Shown: positions 1 through 11,504 of the stretch, piece after piece
Layout: each line of letters opens with the position of its first letter
Position numbering within the stretch: position 1 is the first letter of the stretch
Assembly (NCBI GenBank): GCA_025594325.1
Contig: JANHCV010000010.1
Span: 1,178,001-1,242,000 of the forward strand
Reading direction: 5' to 3'
DNA from: Blastocladiella emersonii ATCC 22665
Taxonomy: Eukaryota; Blastocladiomycota; Blastocladiomycetes; Blastocladiales; Blastocladiaceae
DNA: 64,000 nucleotides
Program-made: the position numbers and the translations under genes
The notes under the pieces: generated by a model
What the model was told of the DNA's origin: nothing
Database searches by the model: none
Seen by the model: the letters and a program-made list of their open reading frames with translations, nothing else

Positions 1-1
1 G

Positions 2-2518
2 TCCGACGCGGCCGCTGCTGGCGACGCCAGTCCTTCGGCTGCCGCCGCCGCCGCCGCCAAACCCCCGCCGACGGCGGCGCCCATGACGACGCTGCAGCGC
101 GAGATCAACGCGTTCGTCAAGATCATCGCCATGATCTCTTTGACGACCGCCAGCGTGTGTCTGGCGTGGTACTTTGCGTTCCTGCACGTGCGGTTCCCGC
201 GGTTCCTCGACACCCCGACGGCGCTGTCGACCGTGGCGGGCATCCTCGTCGCGTACGTGCCCGAGGGCCTGCCGATCGCGACCACGCTCGCGCTGTCGAT
301 CGTCGCGCGCCGGCTGCTCGGCCACCGCGTGCTCGTCAAGAACCTCGCCGTCGTCGAGACCCTCGGGTGCTGCAGCGTGCTGTGCTCCGACAAGACAGGC
401 ACGCTCACGACGAATGTGATGAGCGTCAACTCGGTCGCGGTCGGTGTCGCGGACGCGGCGGTCCCGGTGGCCGAGATTACGGCGACGTCGCCGGCTGCGA
501 TCGCGCTCACGACCGCCGCCATCGTGTGCAACGGGTCGCGGTTCGACGGGCCCGCGTCGGACCCCGTCGCGACGCGCCGCATCGTCGGCGACCCGACCGA
601 CGCGGCGCTGTTCCGGTTCGGCCACATGCACACGCCCGCGGACGTCGCGGCGGGCGCCGACGCGCTGCTGCGCCTCGCGCACGTGCCGTTCAACTCCAAG
701 ACCAAGCGCATGGTGACGGTCGTCGGTGCCGGCGGCGCGGCGTCCGAGTCGGCGGCGGCGACTCTGCGTGTCCTCGCGGGCGCACCGGCCGAGCAGGTCC
801 TCCTCGTCAAGGGCGCGCCCGACTACCTCCTCCCGCTCGCGCGGCGGTACATCTCGGCCGACGACGGGACCGAGCGCCCGCTGACCGCCGCCGCCGCCGC
901 GCAGCTCGCGCGAACCCAAGCCGCGCTCTCCGCGCGCGGCGAGCGCGTGATCCTCCTCGCGCGGCAAGTCCCCCCCGCGCCGTTCCCCACCGACGACGAC
1001 ACCGTCGACCGCGACGCGTGGCTCAACACGACGCTCGCGGACCACGGGCTGACGGTGCTCGGTCTCGTCGGGCTTGTCGACCCGCCGCGGCCCGAGATCC
1101 CGGGCGTCGTGCGCGCGCTGCGCGGCGCGGACGTGCGCGTGTTCATGGTCACGGGCGATTTCCCGGCCACGGCGGCGGCGATCGCGCGCGCCACGGGGAT
1201 CGTGACGCGGGACGTCGTGCACTCGGCCGAGGAGCTGCGCGAGCGCGTGCGCCGCATGGCGCGCGAGCCGTGTGCGGCCGCGGCCGGTGGGGGTAAGCAG
1301 AAGAAGAAGGGCGATCGGTCCACGACGATACTCACCATGGCGGCGGCGGCCGCGGCTGGAGCGGCTGGGGAAGGCGACGAGGTGCCGTACGCGCTGACGC
1401 CGCTGCCCGCGTCGGCGTCGGACTCTGAGCGCGCGGGGCGTGTGTACCGCGACGCGGCGCTGGTTCTGTCGGGTGCCGATTTAACCGGGATGACGGCGGC
1501 GCAGTGGGCGGCGGCGTGCGACTACGACGAGTTGGTATTTGCGCGGACGACGCCCGAGCAGAAGCTGCGGATCGTGCAGGCGCTGCAGGCGCGCGGCGAG
1601 ACGGTGGCGGTGACGGGCGACGGGGTCAACGACGCGCCGGCGCTCAAGAACGCGGACCTCGGGATCGCCATGGGCAGCGGGGCCGATGTCGCCATGGCGG
1701 CCGCCGACATGGTGTTCCTCGACAGTAACTTCTCGGCCATGGTCATGGCGCTGCGGCTCGGGCGCGCCGTGTTCGAGAACCTCAAGAAGGTGTGCCTGTA
1801 CCTGCTGCCCGCGGGGAGTTTCTCGGAGCTCACACCCGTCCTCGCCAACCTGTTCCTGGGCGTCCCGCTCCCGCTGTCCGGGTTCCTCATGATCATCGTG
1901 TGCGTCGTCACGGACCTGTTCCCGTCGCTCGCGCTGGTGCTCGAGGACGCCGAGGCCGACCTGCTCGCGCGCGCGCCGCGCCGCCCGGGCCGCGACGCCA
2001 TGGTCAACTCGCGCCTGCTCCTGCACGCGTACGCGTTCGTCGGCGTCGTCCAGTCGGTTCTCGCGCACGGCATGTACTTTCTGTACATGTACCGCGAGTG
2101 GGGGCTCGCGCCCGGCGCGCTGTTCCTCGCGTTTGACCGGTTCACGCCCGAGACCACCAACCTCGCGCAGGCGGACCTCGACGCGGCGGTGCGCGGCGCG
2201 CAGTGCGCGTACTTTGTCGCGCTCGTGATCCTGCAGTTCGGCAACCTCCTCGCGACGCGCACGCGCCGCGCGTCGATCGTCACGCAGCCGCCGACGCGCA
2301 ACCCGGCGCTGTTCGCCGCCATGGCGGCGTCCGCGGGCGTCGCGGCGATCGTCGTTTACGCGCCGCCCGTCCAGGACCTGATCGGCACGTACCCGATCCC
2401 GGCGCTGTACTGGCTCGTACCCGCCGCGCTCGCGCCCGTGATCCCGGTCCTCGACGAGGTCCGCAAGGCCGTCGTGCGCCGGTGGCCCGCGTCGCGTGTC
2501 GCGCGGATCGCGTGGTGA
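2..2518 (+). CDS. P2C-type (Na+/K+-ATPase alpha-like) cation ATPase, 5' partial
   Basis: This is a P-type ion pump that couples ATP hydrolysis to cation transport across a membrane. The reading frame is open back to base 2, before the first ATG at 83, and the protein begins in the region just before M3, so roughly the first 250-300 residues lie outside the window. Visible landmarks are PEGLP in M4, the phosphorylation site DKTGT (Asp codon at 389), the hinge TGDGVNDAP and the C-terminal membrane segments. About 45 residues after MVTGD there is a basic and alanine-rich insertion (GGGKQKKKGDR). In M6 the position equal to Asp804 of animal Na,K-ATPase reads Cys, while the Asp808 equivalent is kept (TDLFP). 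The family call is secure; the transported ion is not. It lies head-to-tail with a second P2C pump 720 bp downstream. Confidence 0.9.
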   Translation, partial: SDAAAAGDASPSAAAAAAAKPPPTAAPMTTLQREINAFVKIIAMISLTTASVCLAWYFAFLHVRFPRFLDTPTALSTVAGILVAYVPEGLPIATTLALSIVARRLLGHRVLVKNLAVVETLGCCSVLCSDKTGTLTTNVMSVNSVAVGVADAAVPVAEITATSPAAIALTTAAIVCNGSRFDGPASDPVATRRIVGDPTDAALFRFGHMHTPADVAAGADALLRLAHVPFNSKTKRMVTVVGAGGAASESAAATLRVLAGAPAEQVLLVKGAPDYLLPLARRYISADDGTERPLTAAAAAQLARTQAALSARGERVILLARQVPPAPFPTDDDTVDRDAWLNTTLADHGLTVLGLVGLVDPPRPEIPGVVRALRGADVRVFMVTGDFPATAAAIARATGIVTRDVVHSAEELRERVRRMAREPCAAAAGGGKQKKKGDRSTTILTMAAAAAAGAAGEGDEVPYALTPLPASASDSERAGRVYRDAALVLSGADLTGMTAAQWAAACDYDELVFARTTPEQKLRIVQALQARGETVAVTGDGVNDAPALKNADLGIAMGSGADVAMAAADMVFLDSNFSAMVMALRLGRAVFENLKKVCLYLLPAGSFSELTPVLANLFLGVPLPLSGFLMIIVCVVTDLFPSLALVLEDAEADLLARAPRRPGRDAMVNSRLLLHAYAFVGVVQSVLAHGMYFLYMYREWGLAPGALFLAFDRFTPETTNLAQADLDAAVRGAQCAYFVALVILQFGNLLATRTRRASIVTQPPTRNPALFAAMAASAGVAAIVVYAPPVQDLIGTYPIPALYWLVPAALAPVIPVLDEVRKAVVRRWPASRVARIAW

Positions 2519-3141
2519 TTTGCGGTTAGGGGTTTCTGTACACTATATCACGGTTTGTTCTTGATCTCGTGCATGATGGTATTTTCAGGTCAGGGTGACG
2601 CGCGCGACGCGTCGAGTTTCATCGTGTCTCGCACCTGCCTCGGCCGCGTGAAGAGCCGCGCGAGGGACCCCCATCACGTGTGGTCCTTGGCAGGAGACAC
2701 ACGCGTCCGTCACGCCTGCGCGAGATAACGCGCGGCGCCACGCGACGCGCCGCTGTGCCGCACCACCGGCCGGCCGGGACGGACACGCTAAGTCGCTCCC
2801 GCCCGCTCTCTCCCCGCACTCTCCTCGGATGCACCCGTGGAAGCCCTCCTGCGACGACAGCGACATCAAGTTTTGAACACCCGCATCTGCTTGGACCACC
2901 GATCCCGACTCCGTGCACGCGCACTGCGCAGTACGTAGCTCTCGCCTGCTCCATCGGCCGCGGCGGGGTCGGGCGAATGCGGAGGTCAAGGTGTGGCGCG
3001 GTGGCGGAAGCTTCGATAACGCTTCTCGGCGCCTGTCGCCGTTTGCATGGCCAGCCGAGCCACAGCCACACTTGCCTGCCTCTGTCGCTCGAACGTGTGC
3101 CGCTTCTGCGGGTCTACCTGCGCGTCCTTGTTGTCCCTCCC
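2519..3141. other. Intergenic region, promoter side of the second ATPase
   Basis: No gene is seen here. The stretch holds a CACGTG-like core near 2675 and an ACGCGT near 2701, similar to the composite motif found upstream of other genes in this window. A long frame on the plus strand (from 2680) only reflects high GC running into exon 1 of the next gene. Confidence 0.5.
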
Positions 3142-3147
3142 TATAAG
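3142..3147 (+). promoter_or_regulatory. TATA box of the second P2C ATPase
   Basis: A TATAAG sequence lies 96 bp before the ATG at 3238, followed by a CT-rich leader. It supports the choice of 3238 over upstream in-frame starts. Confidence 0.6.
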
Positions 3148-3237
3148 AACCCCGCCGCCCCGCTCGCCCTCTCTGATCCGCTCACTTACACTCACCCCGC
3201 CGTACCCGCACCCGCACTCGTCCAGCGACCCTCCACG

Positions 3238-6200
3238 ATGCCCAAGGACAAACAGAAAAAGGCGACGAGCCTCGCGCTCGACGAGCACCGGCTGACGCTC
3301 GACGAGGTGTGCGCGCGGTACAAGACGAGCGCCGACCCGGTGCACCCGGCGCAGTCGGCGGGGCTCACGCCCGACGAGGCCGCTCGCCGGCTCGCGACCG
3401 ACGGGCCCAACCTCATGGCGCCGCCCAAGACCAAGCACCCGCTGCTCCGCTACCTCGAGTGCCTCCTCGCCCTCTTCAACTTCCTCCTGCTCGTCGCCGC
3501 CGCCTTCACGTACCTGCTCTACGGCCTCGACCCCGTCAGCAACTACGCCAACATCTACACGGGCTCGATCCTCGTCGCCGTCGCCTTCCTCAACGCCTTC
3601 ATCGAGTACTACCAGGTCGCCAAGTCCGAGGCCGCTCTGCGCGCCTTCCTCGTACGTTTACCGCCGCTATGCTCCGCGGTGATCCGACCGACCACTCATT
3701 CCCCCCGATCGTGCGTGCGCGTGTGTAGAACATGATCCCGGCCAAGGCCACGGCCGTGCGCGGCGGCCAGCTCGTCGTCGTCCCCGCCTCGGACCTCGTC
3801 AAGGGCGACGTGGTCTTCGTGCGCATGGGCGACAAGGTGCCCGGTGACGTGTTCCTGTTCAAGACGGCCGACATGAAGGTCGACAACGCGTCGCTGACGG
3901 GCGAGTCGGAGCCGCAGGACCGCTCCCCCGTCAACACGCACGAGGCCGCCCTCGAGGCGACCAACCTCGCCTTCAACTCGACGCTCGTCGTGGCCGGCGA
4001 GGGATACGGTATCGTGGTGCGCACGGGCGACGACACGGTCATCGGCCAGATCGCCAACATGACCCAGACCGAGACCAAGCGCGTGTCGCCGCTCACCGAG
4101 GAGATCGAGGGCTTCGTCAAGTTCATCGGCTCGCTCGCCGTGCTCTGCGCCATCATCTTCTTCATCATCGCCCAGGTCAAGACCAAGGATATCGGCATCT
4201 CGTTCAACTTTGCCGTCGGTGTGCTCGTCGCCTGGGTCCCCGAGGGTCTCCCCGGCACCGTCACCATGCTGCTCACCATCGCCGCCAAGCGCATGGCCGG
4301 CCAGCAGGTGCTCGTCAAGGACCTGACGGGTGTCGAGACGCTCGGCGCCATCACGCTGCTCGCCACGGACAAGACCGGCACGCTCACGCGCAACCAGATG
4401 ACCGTCTCCAACGTGTGGACCCACTTTAAGACGTTTGCGCTCGTCGCGGACGTGCGGTCGCTGCAGGACGGCGAGATCGCCTTCGACTCGTCGGTCAAGG
4501 GGATCAACGACGTGATGAACATCTCGGCGCTGTGCTCGCGCGCGCGGTTCGACAACGTCAACGTGCCCATCGACCAGCGCGAGATCATTGGCGACGCGAC
4601 CGAGTCGGGCCTGTACCGCCTCGCCACGCAGAAGATCCGCGATTTCGACCAGCTCGCCGACAAGTACCCCAAGGTGCTCGAGATCCCCTTCAACTCGGAC
4701 ACCAAGTGGCACATGTCCATCCACAAGATGGCCCACGCCAAGGGGCCCTTCACCATGTACATCAAGGGCGCGCCCGAGCGCGTGCTGCGCATCTGCTCGA
4801 CGATCCTCGACGACAACGGCGACACGATCCCGCTCACGGACGAGCACAAGATCCAGTTCAACACGGCCTACGAGTACATGGCGTCCAAGGGCCACCGCGT
4901 GCTCGCCTTCGCCAAGTTCGAGCTGCCCGGCACCGAGTACCCCGAGTCGCACGTCTTCGACAAGGACGCCAAGAACTTCCCGATGAGCAACCTGACCTTC
5001 GTCGGGCTCGCCTCGCTCGAGGACCCGCCCAAGCACGGCGTGCGCGAGGCCGTCGGCAACTGCCGCCGCGCCGGCATCAAGGTCGTCATGGTCACGGGCG
5101 ACCACCCGCTCACGGCCGAGGCCATTGGCCGCAAGATCAACCTCATGATTTCGGACACCAAGGAGAAGGTCGCCAAGAAGGCCGGGATCCCCGTCGCCGA
5201 CGTGCGCGAGGAGGACGTCAAGGCCATCGTCATCCACGGCGAGAAGATCGACTCGCTCACCGAGGAGGACTGGGACATCATCTTCTCCAAGGACGAGATC
5301 ATCTTCGCCCGCACCTCGCCCAAGCACAAGCTCCAGATCGTCAAGCGCGCCCAGGCCATGGGCCACATTGTCGGTGTCACCGGCGACGGCGTGTACGTGT
5401 TTTCTCGCTTCGCGTGGACTTGACGATCACGAGAACCGATTACTCACCTGCCGTCTGCCGAATGTAGTAACGACTCGCCCGCGCTCAAGAAGGCCGACCT
5501 CGGTATCGCCATGAACGTGTCCGGGTCCGACGTGTCCAAGGAGGCGGCCGCCATGATCCTGCTCGACGACAACTTCGCGTCCATCATCAACGGCATCCGC
5601 GAGGGCCGCCTCATCTTCTTCAACCTCAAGAAGTCGCTCCGCTACGTGGTCACGCACTCGATCCCCGAGGTCCTGCCGCAGCTCCTGTACGTCGTGGTCC
5701 CGCTGCCCGTCGGCCTCAACGCCCTGCAGATCATCGCCATCGATCTCGGCTTCGAGCTGTTCGCCGCGCTGTCGTACGCGTACGAGCCGCCCGAGTCGGA
5801 GACGCTCATGAAGCTGCAGCCGCGCCGCCCGGTTGACGGCGAGTCGATCGAGCACCTGCGCGCGCGGCGCGAGTTCGACAACCGGTTCAAGAACTTTGCT
5901 GGCGGCGACACGACCGACGAGAACGAGATTGTGCGTCCGCTGACGTTCGGCGAGCGCATGAAGCGGCTCACGTCGGGCGAGTTCTGGTCCAAGTGGGCGT
6001 TCGCGTCGGCCGACGGCGACATGCTCGTGGACTGGAACACGCTGTCGTGGTCGTACCTCGAGGCGGGCGTCATCCAGTACGTCGGGGCCCAGATCGCCTT
6101 CTTCGTCGTCTTCTACATGTACCAGACCAAGGACAAGGTGCAACTCAAGATCACGCCCACGGACCTGTTCAACTGCGCGTCCAACGAGGGCTGGACCGGC

Positions 6201-6629
6201 AAGAAGAGCTGCACGCTCGGCAACGGCATGGTGTACTCGGTCGCCGACCAGAACGAGTCGCTCGCCCAGGCCCAGTCGGTCTGGTTCTTCGGCATCTTCG
6301 TCATGCAGGCGTGGAACCTCTTCGCGTGCAAGTGCCTCATGAGTTCGCCCTTTACGATGCACGTGCTCAAGAACAAACATACGTTCTCAAGTTTGGTCGG
6401 CGGCCTGGCCATTTCCGTGCTCGTGGTGTACTGTCCCGGCATCAACACGGCGTTCGGCTGCTCGTCCTGGCTCAACCCGCTCTACATCCTCATCCCGTTC
6501 GGCGTCGGCATGGTCCTGTTCCTGTACGCCGGCCTGCGCCACTGGATCAAGATGCGCTTCAACCCCATCAAGTTCAACCCCGAGCCGCTCGGCCTCCAGA
6601 TGCACCCGACCCGCTGGTCGCACGCGTAG
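3238..6629 (+). CDS. P2C-type (Na+/K+-ATPase alpha-like) cation ATPase, complete
   Basis: Exons are 3238-3651, 3729-5392 and 5468-6629, giving 1079 residues, the usual length for a Na,K/H,K-ATPase alpha subunit. Both introns (77 and 75 nt) start GTACGT and end TAG. Splicing joins FL to NMIP in the actuator region and restores GDGVNDSP in the hinge. Other landmarks are WVPEGLP in M4 (Glu about residue 310) and DKTGTLT (Asp about 352). In M5 the Tyr and Glu of the cation site are kept but Asn776 (animal numbering) is Ser. In M6 Asp804 is kept while the Thr-Asp pair is Phe-Glu. Such pumps are known in blastoclads but not in yeasts. The role is probably Na+ or K+ transport at the plasma membrane; the ion is inferred. 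No beta subunit gene is visible. Confidence 0.93.
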
Positions 6630-7196
6630 GGGGAGCGTCGGCGGGCCGCGGCGCGTGGTCGTGGTATGTGGCGTGGTGTGTTCTCTCGCTCGTTTGTTTT
6701 CCGCGGTGGCGACGCGCGTCGGTCGCCTCGGCCGTCGCGACCCGCTGCCCCCACCAAGCTCTTTCTCTATATACATATACAGTAGCATCATCATCGATTG
6801 ATTGCGCTCGACTTGGCGCTCGTGGCGAAGTGTCCATCGTGGTCAGGGCAGGGCCATGGTCGCGATCGCCCACAAACCAACGCGTCGCGCGACGAGCCAG
6901 CTCGGCCCTGGCCACTTCCCGCGCGTCAAACGCTCAAGGGCCCCCGCAAGCCGTGCCGTTGTGGTCAGAAATTTGTTGCTGAATGCTGCGGATGGGATGC
7001 CACCCTTACGGACGAAGAAGGGAGTCGACCCGCCCGCCAATCATGTGGCGGACGCGACCCAGGGGACGCGCTGCGCCACAATAGCAAGTCCCAGCATGGT
7101 TCCTGCTAGGTGCAACGGGACAGAACCGTTAACGAATGCCACTAAAATATATATTGAGGGAGACCGCGCAACAAAGGAACTCGGAATCGCGAGGAA
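6630..7196. other. Convergent intergenic region
   Basis: This lies between the ATPase and the first LRR gene, which read toward each other. It has a short AT-rich patch (TATATACATATACAG near 6769) that may belong to a 3' end. No gene is seen. Confidence 0.4.
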
Positions 7197-8999
7197 TCAG
7201 TCCCAATCGGACCCATCCGATTCTCCATCACCACCGTCTTCTTCGTCAGAGCCGTCGTCTGAATTGGGCTCCGAGCCCGACTCGAGGCCGTCGTCCATTG
7301 ACGGAAAATGGACGCCAATGAGCGTGGTGGGTGCCGCATTGAGAATCGCTGCTTCGCCATCGTCAAGGGAGATGCAAGTCCCGTCAAGCAGAAGCTCCTC
7401 AAGGGCCGGTGGAAGGTGCTGAGCGAGGATTCGCGCGCCATCGTCCGTGATATCAATATTGCGTGACAGAATGAGCAAGCGCAGGGTCGTGGGCAGCGCA
7501 GGCGCGAGGAAGGCGACCGCTTCGTCCGTAACATCTGCATCCGCGAGTTCCAGCGACTCGAGGCGGGGCGGCATGCACTGCGCAAGTGCGCGGACCCCGC
7601 GGGTGCCCATAGGGCTCCCGCTAAGGTTCAAGTGGAGCAGCGTATGCGGCAGCCGCCGAAACATGCACGCGGCGACGTGCGGTGACAGATCCGCATCCAT
7701 GAGAATCAACTGCTCAAGCCCAGCAGGAAGGCTCCGCGAAATCGAGCTCAGTAGGGCCGGGGTGAAGCGATCGACGCCGTGCGTCAAGTCGAGAGTCCGA
7801 AGGGTCGCTGGAAGGGCAGCGAGCAAGTACTCGGCGGCGGAGTTCGGTTGAGGGTGATCCGTTATGCGAGCGGACTTGAGGTGCAGCTCCTCGAGGTGGG
7901 GCGGCATCGCGTCGGCCAAGGCGCGCGCACCGTCCGAGCAAAGGAAAGTGGAATTGAGGAAGAGCTTTTTCACCGTCGCGGGGAATGACCAGCGCACAAT
8001 AGATTTCGAGTCACGGTTACCGAGCTTGTTGCCAATCAGGGAGAGCGACTCGAGCGCGGGCGGGAAGTAAGGCCCCATCTCGGCAAGGCCCGCGGCCGTG
8101 AGCTCGTTCTCGTCGAGATTGAGTTCGGTGACTGAATGCGGGAGACTCTTGAGGATGGCAAGAACAAGATGGTCGCCGTACTTGTTGAGTTTGATTTTAA
8201 GCGACTTGAGACCACGCGGCAAACGTTCGAGGAGTCGGGTGCCAAAGTACGCGTCGTGCGAGTTGACCGAAAAGTCGAGCTGCTCAAGCTGGGGCGGCGA
8301 CTGCCAAGAGTCGATCCAGCGCCGGTCAGCGGTTTGGAGAATCCACGAGATGCGGAGGCTAAGCGAAGTCAGCGTCGAGGGGAAGCGGAAGCGAGCAAGC
8401 CGCTCGCAGTCGATCGTGCTACCATCCAGGTTAAGCGAGACGAGGGCCTGGCTGGGGCTCGCCATGGCGGCGTTGAGGGCGTCAATCCCCTTGAGAGTGA
8501 CGGGCTGGAAGCGCACTGCAAGCTCAGTCTGCGTACCGGCAGCGATCGCGCCAACGGATGATAAAATGTCCGAGTCGGCTGGGGTTTTCTCGTTATGGTC
8601 GAAAATGGATAAGCCCAGGGCATTAAGCACATGAGTGTGGACAGCGTGTATCATGAACCTAGAAACCGGAATGTCCGCATCGCGAATCCAATCGATCGTA
8701 CAAAGCGGAGAGCCATTGAGCGTATCGGGCGTGCACTCGATCGGGACACTCAGCGCACGGTATTTGCTCAAAAGCGCGACGTGGCCCGTCCGCATGGCCT
8801 TGTCGGCCGTGTGGTAGCTCGAGTGACGCAAGATGGCCTTGTGCACGCGCGGGATAAGGTTCGCGTGCGTGACGCCGGCGATCTGCTGGAATCCGTCGAG
8901 GTCGTCGCGGCTGAGCGACCACACGGCGAAGCATAAAACGCGTTCAATCAGCTCGGGTATGTTGAGCGTGACGGTCATGTCCGTTTTCATTCGTTTCAT
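7197..8999 (-). CDS. LRR protein with F-box-like N-terminus (subfamily A1), intronless
   Basis: The protein has 600 residues. The first 50 residues (NIPELIERVLCFAVWSL...) look like a degenerate F-box or other short helical adaptor, then a linker of about 110 residues and some 15 leucine-rich repeats of the ribonuclease-inhibitor type (pattern LPPxLxxLxLxxN). The C-terminus is a run of Asp, Glu, Ser and Gly ending SDWD. LRR/F-box proteins usually select substrates for SCF ubiquitin ligases; that role is inferred here from architecture alone. Close paralogues at 9551-11352 and 18614-20404 carry an intron after the linker that this copy lacks. The start ATG at 8999 lies about 130 bp from the shared TCAGGTGA/CGCG motif. 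Confidence 0.8.
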   Translation of the reverse strand: MKRMKTDMTVTLNIPELIERVLCFAVWSLSRDDLDGFQQIAGVTHANLIPRVHKAILRHSSYHTADKAMRTGHVALLSKYRALSVPIECTPDTLNGSPLCTIDWIRDADIPVSRFMIHAVHTHVLNALGLSIFDHNEKTPADSDILSSVGAIAAGTQTELAVRFQPVTLKGIDALNAAMASPSQALVSLNLDGSTIDCERLARFRFPSTLTSLSLRISWILQTADRRWIDSWQSPPQLEQLDFSVNSHDAYFGTRLLERLPRGLKSLKIKLNKYGDHLVLAILKSLPHSVTELNLDENELTAAGLAEMGPYFPPALESLSLIGNKLGNRDSKSIVRWSFPATVKKLFLNSTFLCSDGARALADAMPPHLEELHLKSARITDHPQPNSAAEYLLAALPATLRTLDLTHGVDRFTPALLSSISRSLPAGLEQLILMDADLSPHVAACMFRRLPHTLLHLNLSGSPMGTRGVRALAQCMPPRLESLELADADVTDEAVAFLAPALPTTLRLLILSRNIDITDDGARILAQHLPPALEELLLDGTCISLDDGEAAILNAAPTTLIGVHFPSMDDGLESGSEPNSDDGSDEEDGGDGESDGSDWD

Positions 9000-9550
9000 G
9001 TAGTCTGGTAGAGACTAAACCACCCACGAGTGAGGAGAGAGGAAGAGCGCCGCGCGGGCGAGCGAGAGCCGGATATGGGGTGGCGACACGGGCAGCCTCG
9101 CCTGCCACTTCTGTCAAGCCTTGCGATCAGGTGAGTGGCGCGGCGCGCTGCAGCCTTTCGTCCCCGTTACTGATTTCTCTTCAGCTTCAAGGCTATTCCT
9201 CGTCACACTGTGAGGTGGTGATGTCGTCGTGGGAGTGCTGGTTGGTTCACATCGTTGCGCATCATTGTTTTCGCTGAGAGCTCGTCGCCATCACACCCTT
9301 TCTCTCTAATCCGCTGTACGAAAGCTGTTTTCATCCCGTCTCAGACTCATAGAAGAGATTAAAAGAAATTAGTTTTGTTCATTGACTGCCGTAGCACGCT
9401 CAGTCACATGCACATGTGATGCTGCCAACAATGCGGCGCCTGGCTCGCCCTTGAGCGTGAATCCAACGGGACTGTCTGTTCTCCAAGATGGGCGAGAGCG
9501 AACACGATACCTTTCAAAGAAAACTGTATAGTTTGTCAAACATTGGGCAC
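9000..9550. other. Intergenic region between LRR genes A1 and A2
   Basis: The first 150 bp hold the presumed promoter of A1. The remainder (9180-9550) is more AT-rich and contains no recognisable gene. Confidence 0.4.
9127..9147 (-). promoter_or_regulatory. Composite upstream motif of LRR gene A1
   Basis: TCAGGTGA is followed by GTGGCGCGGCGCG, about 130 bp before the start at 8999. It is one of nine related sites in the window. Confidence 0.45.
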
Positions 9551-11352
9551 CTAGCGGCGCTTCATGCGTACCTGCAGGTCCGTGAGCGATGCGGGCGCCG
9601 CATCACGGATTGCGAGGGCGCCATCGGCTGGTGAGATGCTGGTGAAGTTCAGCAGGAGCGACTCGAGGGCTGGCGGCAAGTGTTCGGCAAGTGTATATGC
9701 GCCCTTGTCCGTAATGCCTTCGTTGTTCGTGAGATCAAGCGAGCGTAGCGTTGCAGGCAGGGCGGGCGCGAGGAGGGCAACTGCATCGTCCGTTAGCCGG
9801 GTGTACTCGAGATCCAGCGTTTCAAGATTGGGCGGCATGCACTGTGCAAGCACACGGAGCCCGTGCGCGCCGATCACGTTTCGCCTGAGTTGAAGGTAGC
9901 GCAATGTGCGCGGCAGTCGCCGAAACATGTAAGCTGCATCCTTTTCTTTCAGGCCTACGGCCGCGAGAGCGAGCCGCTCGAGATTTGGCGGAAGGTTGCG
10001 CGAGAGTAACGCCAAGCATGGAGGGCTGGTGCAGGGATGGATGCAATGTGACAAGTCGAGGTCGCGCAGCGTTGCTGGGAGGGCAGAAATCAAAATCGTG
10101 TCGCCTGGTGCCAAAGTCTTGACAGACCGCATGTGTAGCTTTTCGAGGCTGGGTGGCATTGCATCGGCCAGAGCTCGCATACCGCTGGACGCGAGGTTAA
10201 TGTCATTGAGGACAAGCTCCTTGAGAGTGGCAGGAAGCGCCCAACGAACCGCAGAAGATGAGTCATTGACCCCAAGCCAATTGCCAGTCATAGAGAGCGA
10301 TACAAGCGCGGGCGGGAGATGTAGACACATGTTGGCAAATCCCACGGACGTGATCCGGTTGCTGTCAAGCCCGAGTTCAACCACGGACGGCGGAAGGCTT
10401 TCGAGGATGAACTGGAGCAGTTGATCGCCATATTCGTTGCCGCCAATTTTGAGCGACTTGAGCCCGCGCGGAAGACGCTCAACAAGCCGAGCACCAAAGT
10501 AAGCGTCTTTTGGGTTGCTAGAAAAGTCGAGGTGCTCGAGGTGCGGCGGCCATTGCCAGCTATTGAGCCAACGCCGATCTTTGTCTGAGGAGATCCAGGT
10601 GCAGCTGAGGTTGAGCGTCGTCAACGTCGAGGGAAACCGGAAGTGCGAGAGTCGCTCGCAATCAATCGTGCTGCCGCTCAAGTCCAGCGAGACGAGGGCC
10701 TGGTTGGGGCTCGCCATGGCGGCGTACAGGGCCTCGATCCCCTTGACGGTGACGGGCTGGAAGCGCACTGCAAGCTCAGTCTGCGTGCCAGCAGCGATTG
10801 CGTCAACGGCCGCAAAGATGGCCGAGTCGGCGGAAATGTGTTCGAACGAATCCTATTTGCGGCGAACCAGAGGAGCTTAAGCCGTTACGGTCTGCTTTAG
10901 AGCTCGGGGTGTGGCTTCCGTACCTCGCAACGGCTGCGTTGATTGCCTTCCTCAACTTTGGTGAAGCCGAGAGCAGCCATTACTTTTTGACCAACGAGTT
11001 TGGCCGAGACATGATCGAGATCGATGTCCGAGTCCCGAATCCAATCGAGAGTGCGCAACGGCGAGGCAAGAAGCGTCTCGCTGGAGAACTGGATTGGGAT
11101 GTCGCAGCTGACGAACTTGTCCAGACTCGCAACATGGCCAGCAACCAAAGCTCTATGCATCCTGTAGCGACGGAAGCGGCGCAAGATGGCCTTGTGCACA
11201 CGCGGGATAAGGCGCGGGTGCGTGACGTTGGCGATCTGCCACAAGCCGTAGAAGTCATCCGAGTCGAGCGACCATACCGCGAAGCACAAGATACGCTCGA
11301 TGACCTCGGGTATGTCAAGTACGAGTTGCGTGGCGGTTTGCATTAGCTTCAT
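9551..11352 (-). CDS. LRR protein with F-box-like N-terminus (subfamily A2)
   Basis: Exon 1 is 11352-10924 and exon 2 is 10852-9551 (reading direction). The 71-nt intron starts GTACGG and ends AATAG in phase 0 and joins ...RCE to DSFEHISAD.... The product is 576 residues. Residues 1-45 are the F-box-like segment (DIPEVIERILCFAVWSL), followed by the linker and about 12 leucine-rich repeats. It lacks the acidic tail of A1 and ends MKRR. The start was set at 11352 (MKLMQ...), matching the paralogue at 20404; an in-frame ATG at 11367 is possible. Probable substrate adaptor, inferred only. Confidence 0.82.
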
Positions 11353-11482
11353 GTACGAAGAATTCATCGCGCGGCATAGCAGAGGGGCGAGGGTTGCCGA
11401 GCGACGAGATCGAGGAGCGGTCACAGCGAAGCTCAACCAGCCACACCCGATCGACCTGTCACGCCTATCCAAGCATCTACAA

Positions 11483-11504
11483 TCACGTGAGTGGCGCAAC
11501 GCGT
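11483..11504 (-). promoter_or_regulatory. Composite upstream motif of LRR gene A2
   Basis: TCACGTGA is followed by GTGGCGCAACGCGT, about 131 bp before the start at 11352. It combines an E-box core with an MCB-like ACGCGT. Confidence 0.5.

Noticed and set aside
2680-3237. N-terminal extension of the second ATPase
   Set aside because: The TATA box at 3142 and CT-rich leader place the transcript start downstream; the upstream part has no family similarity.
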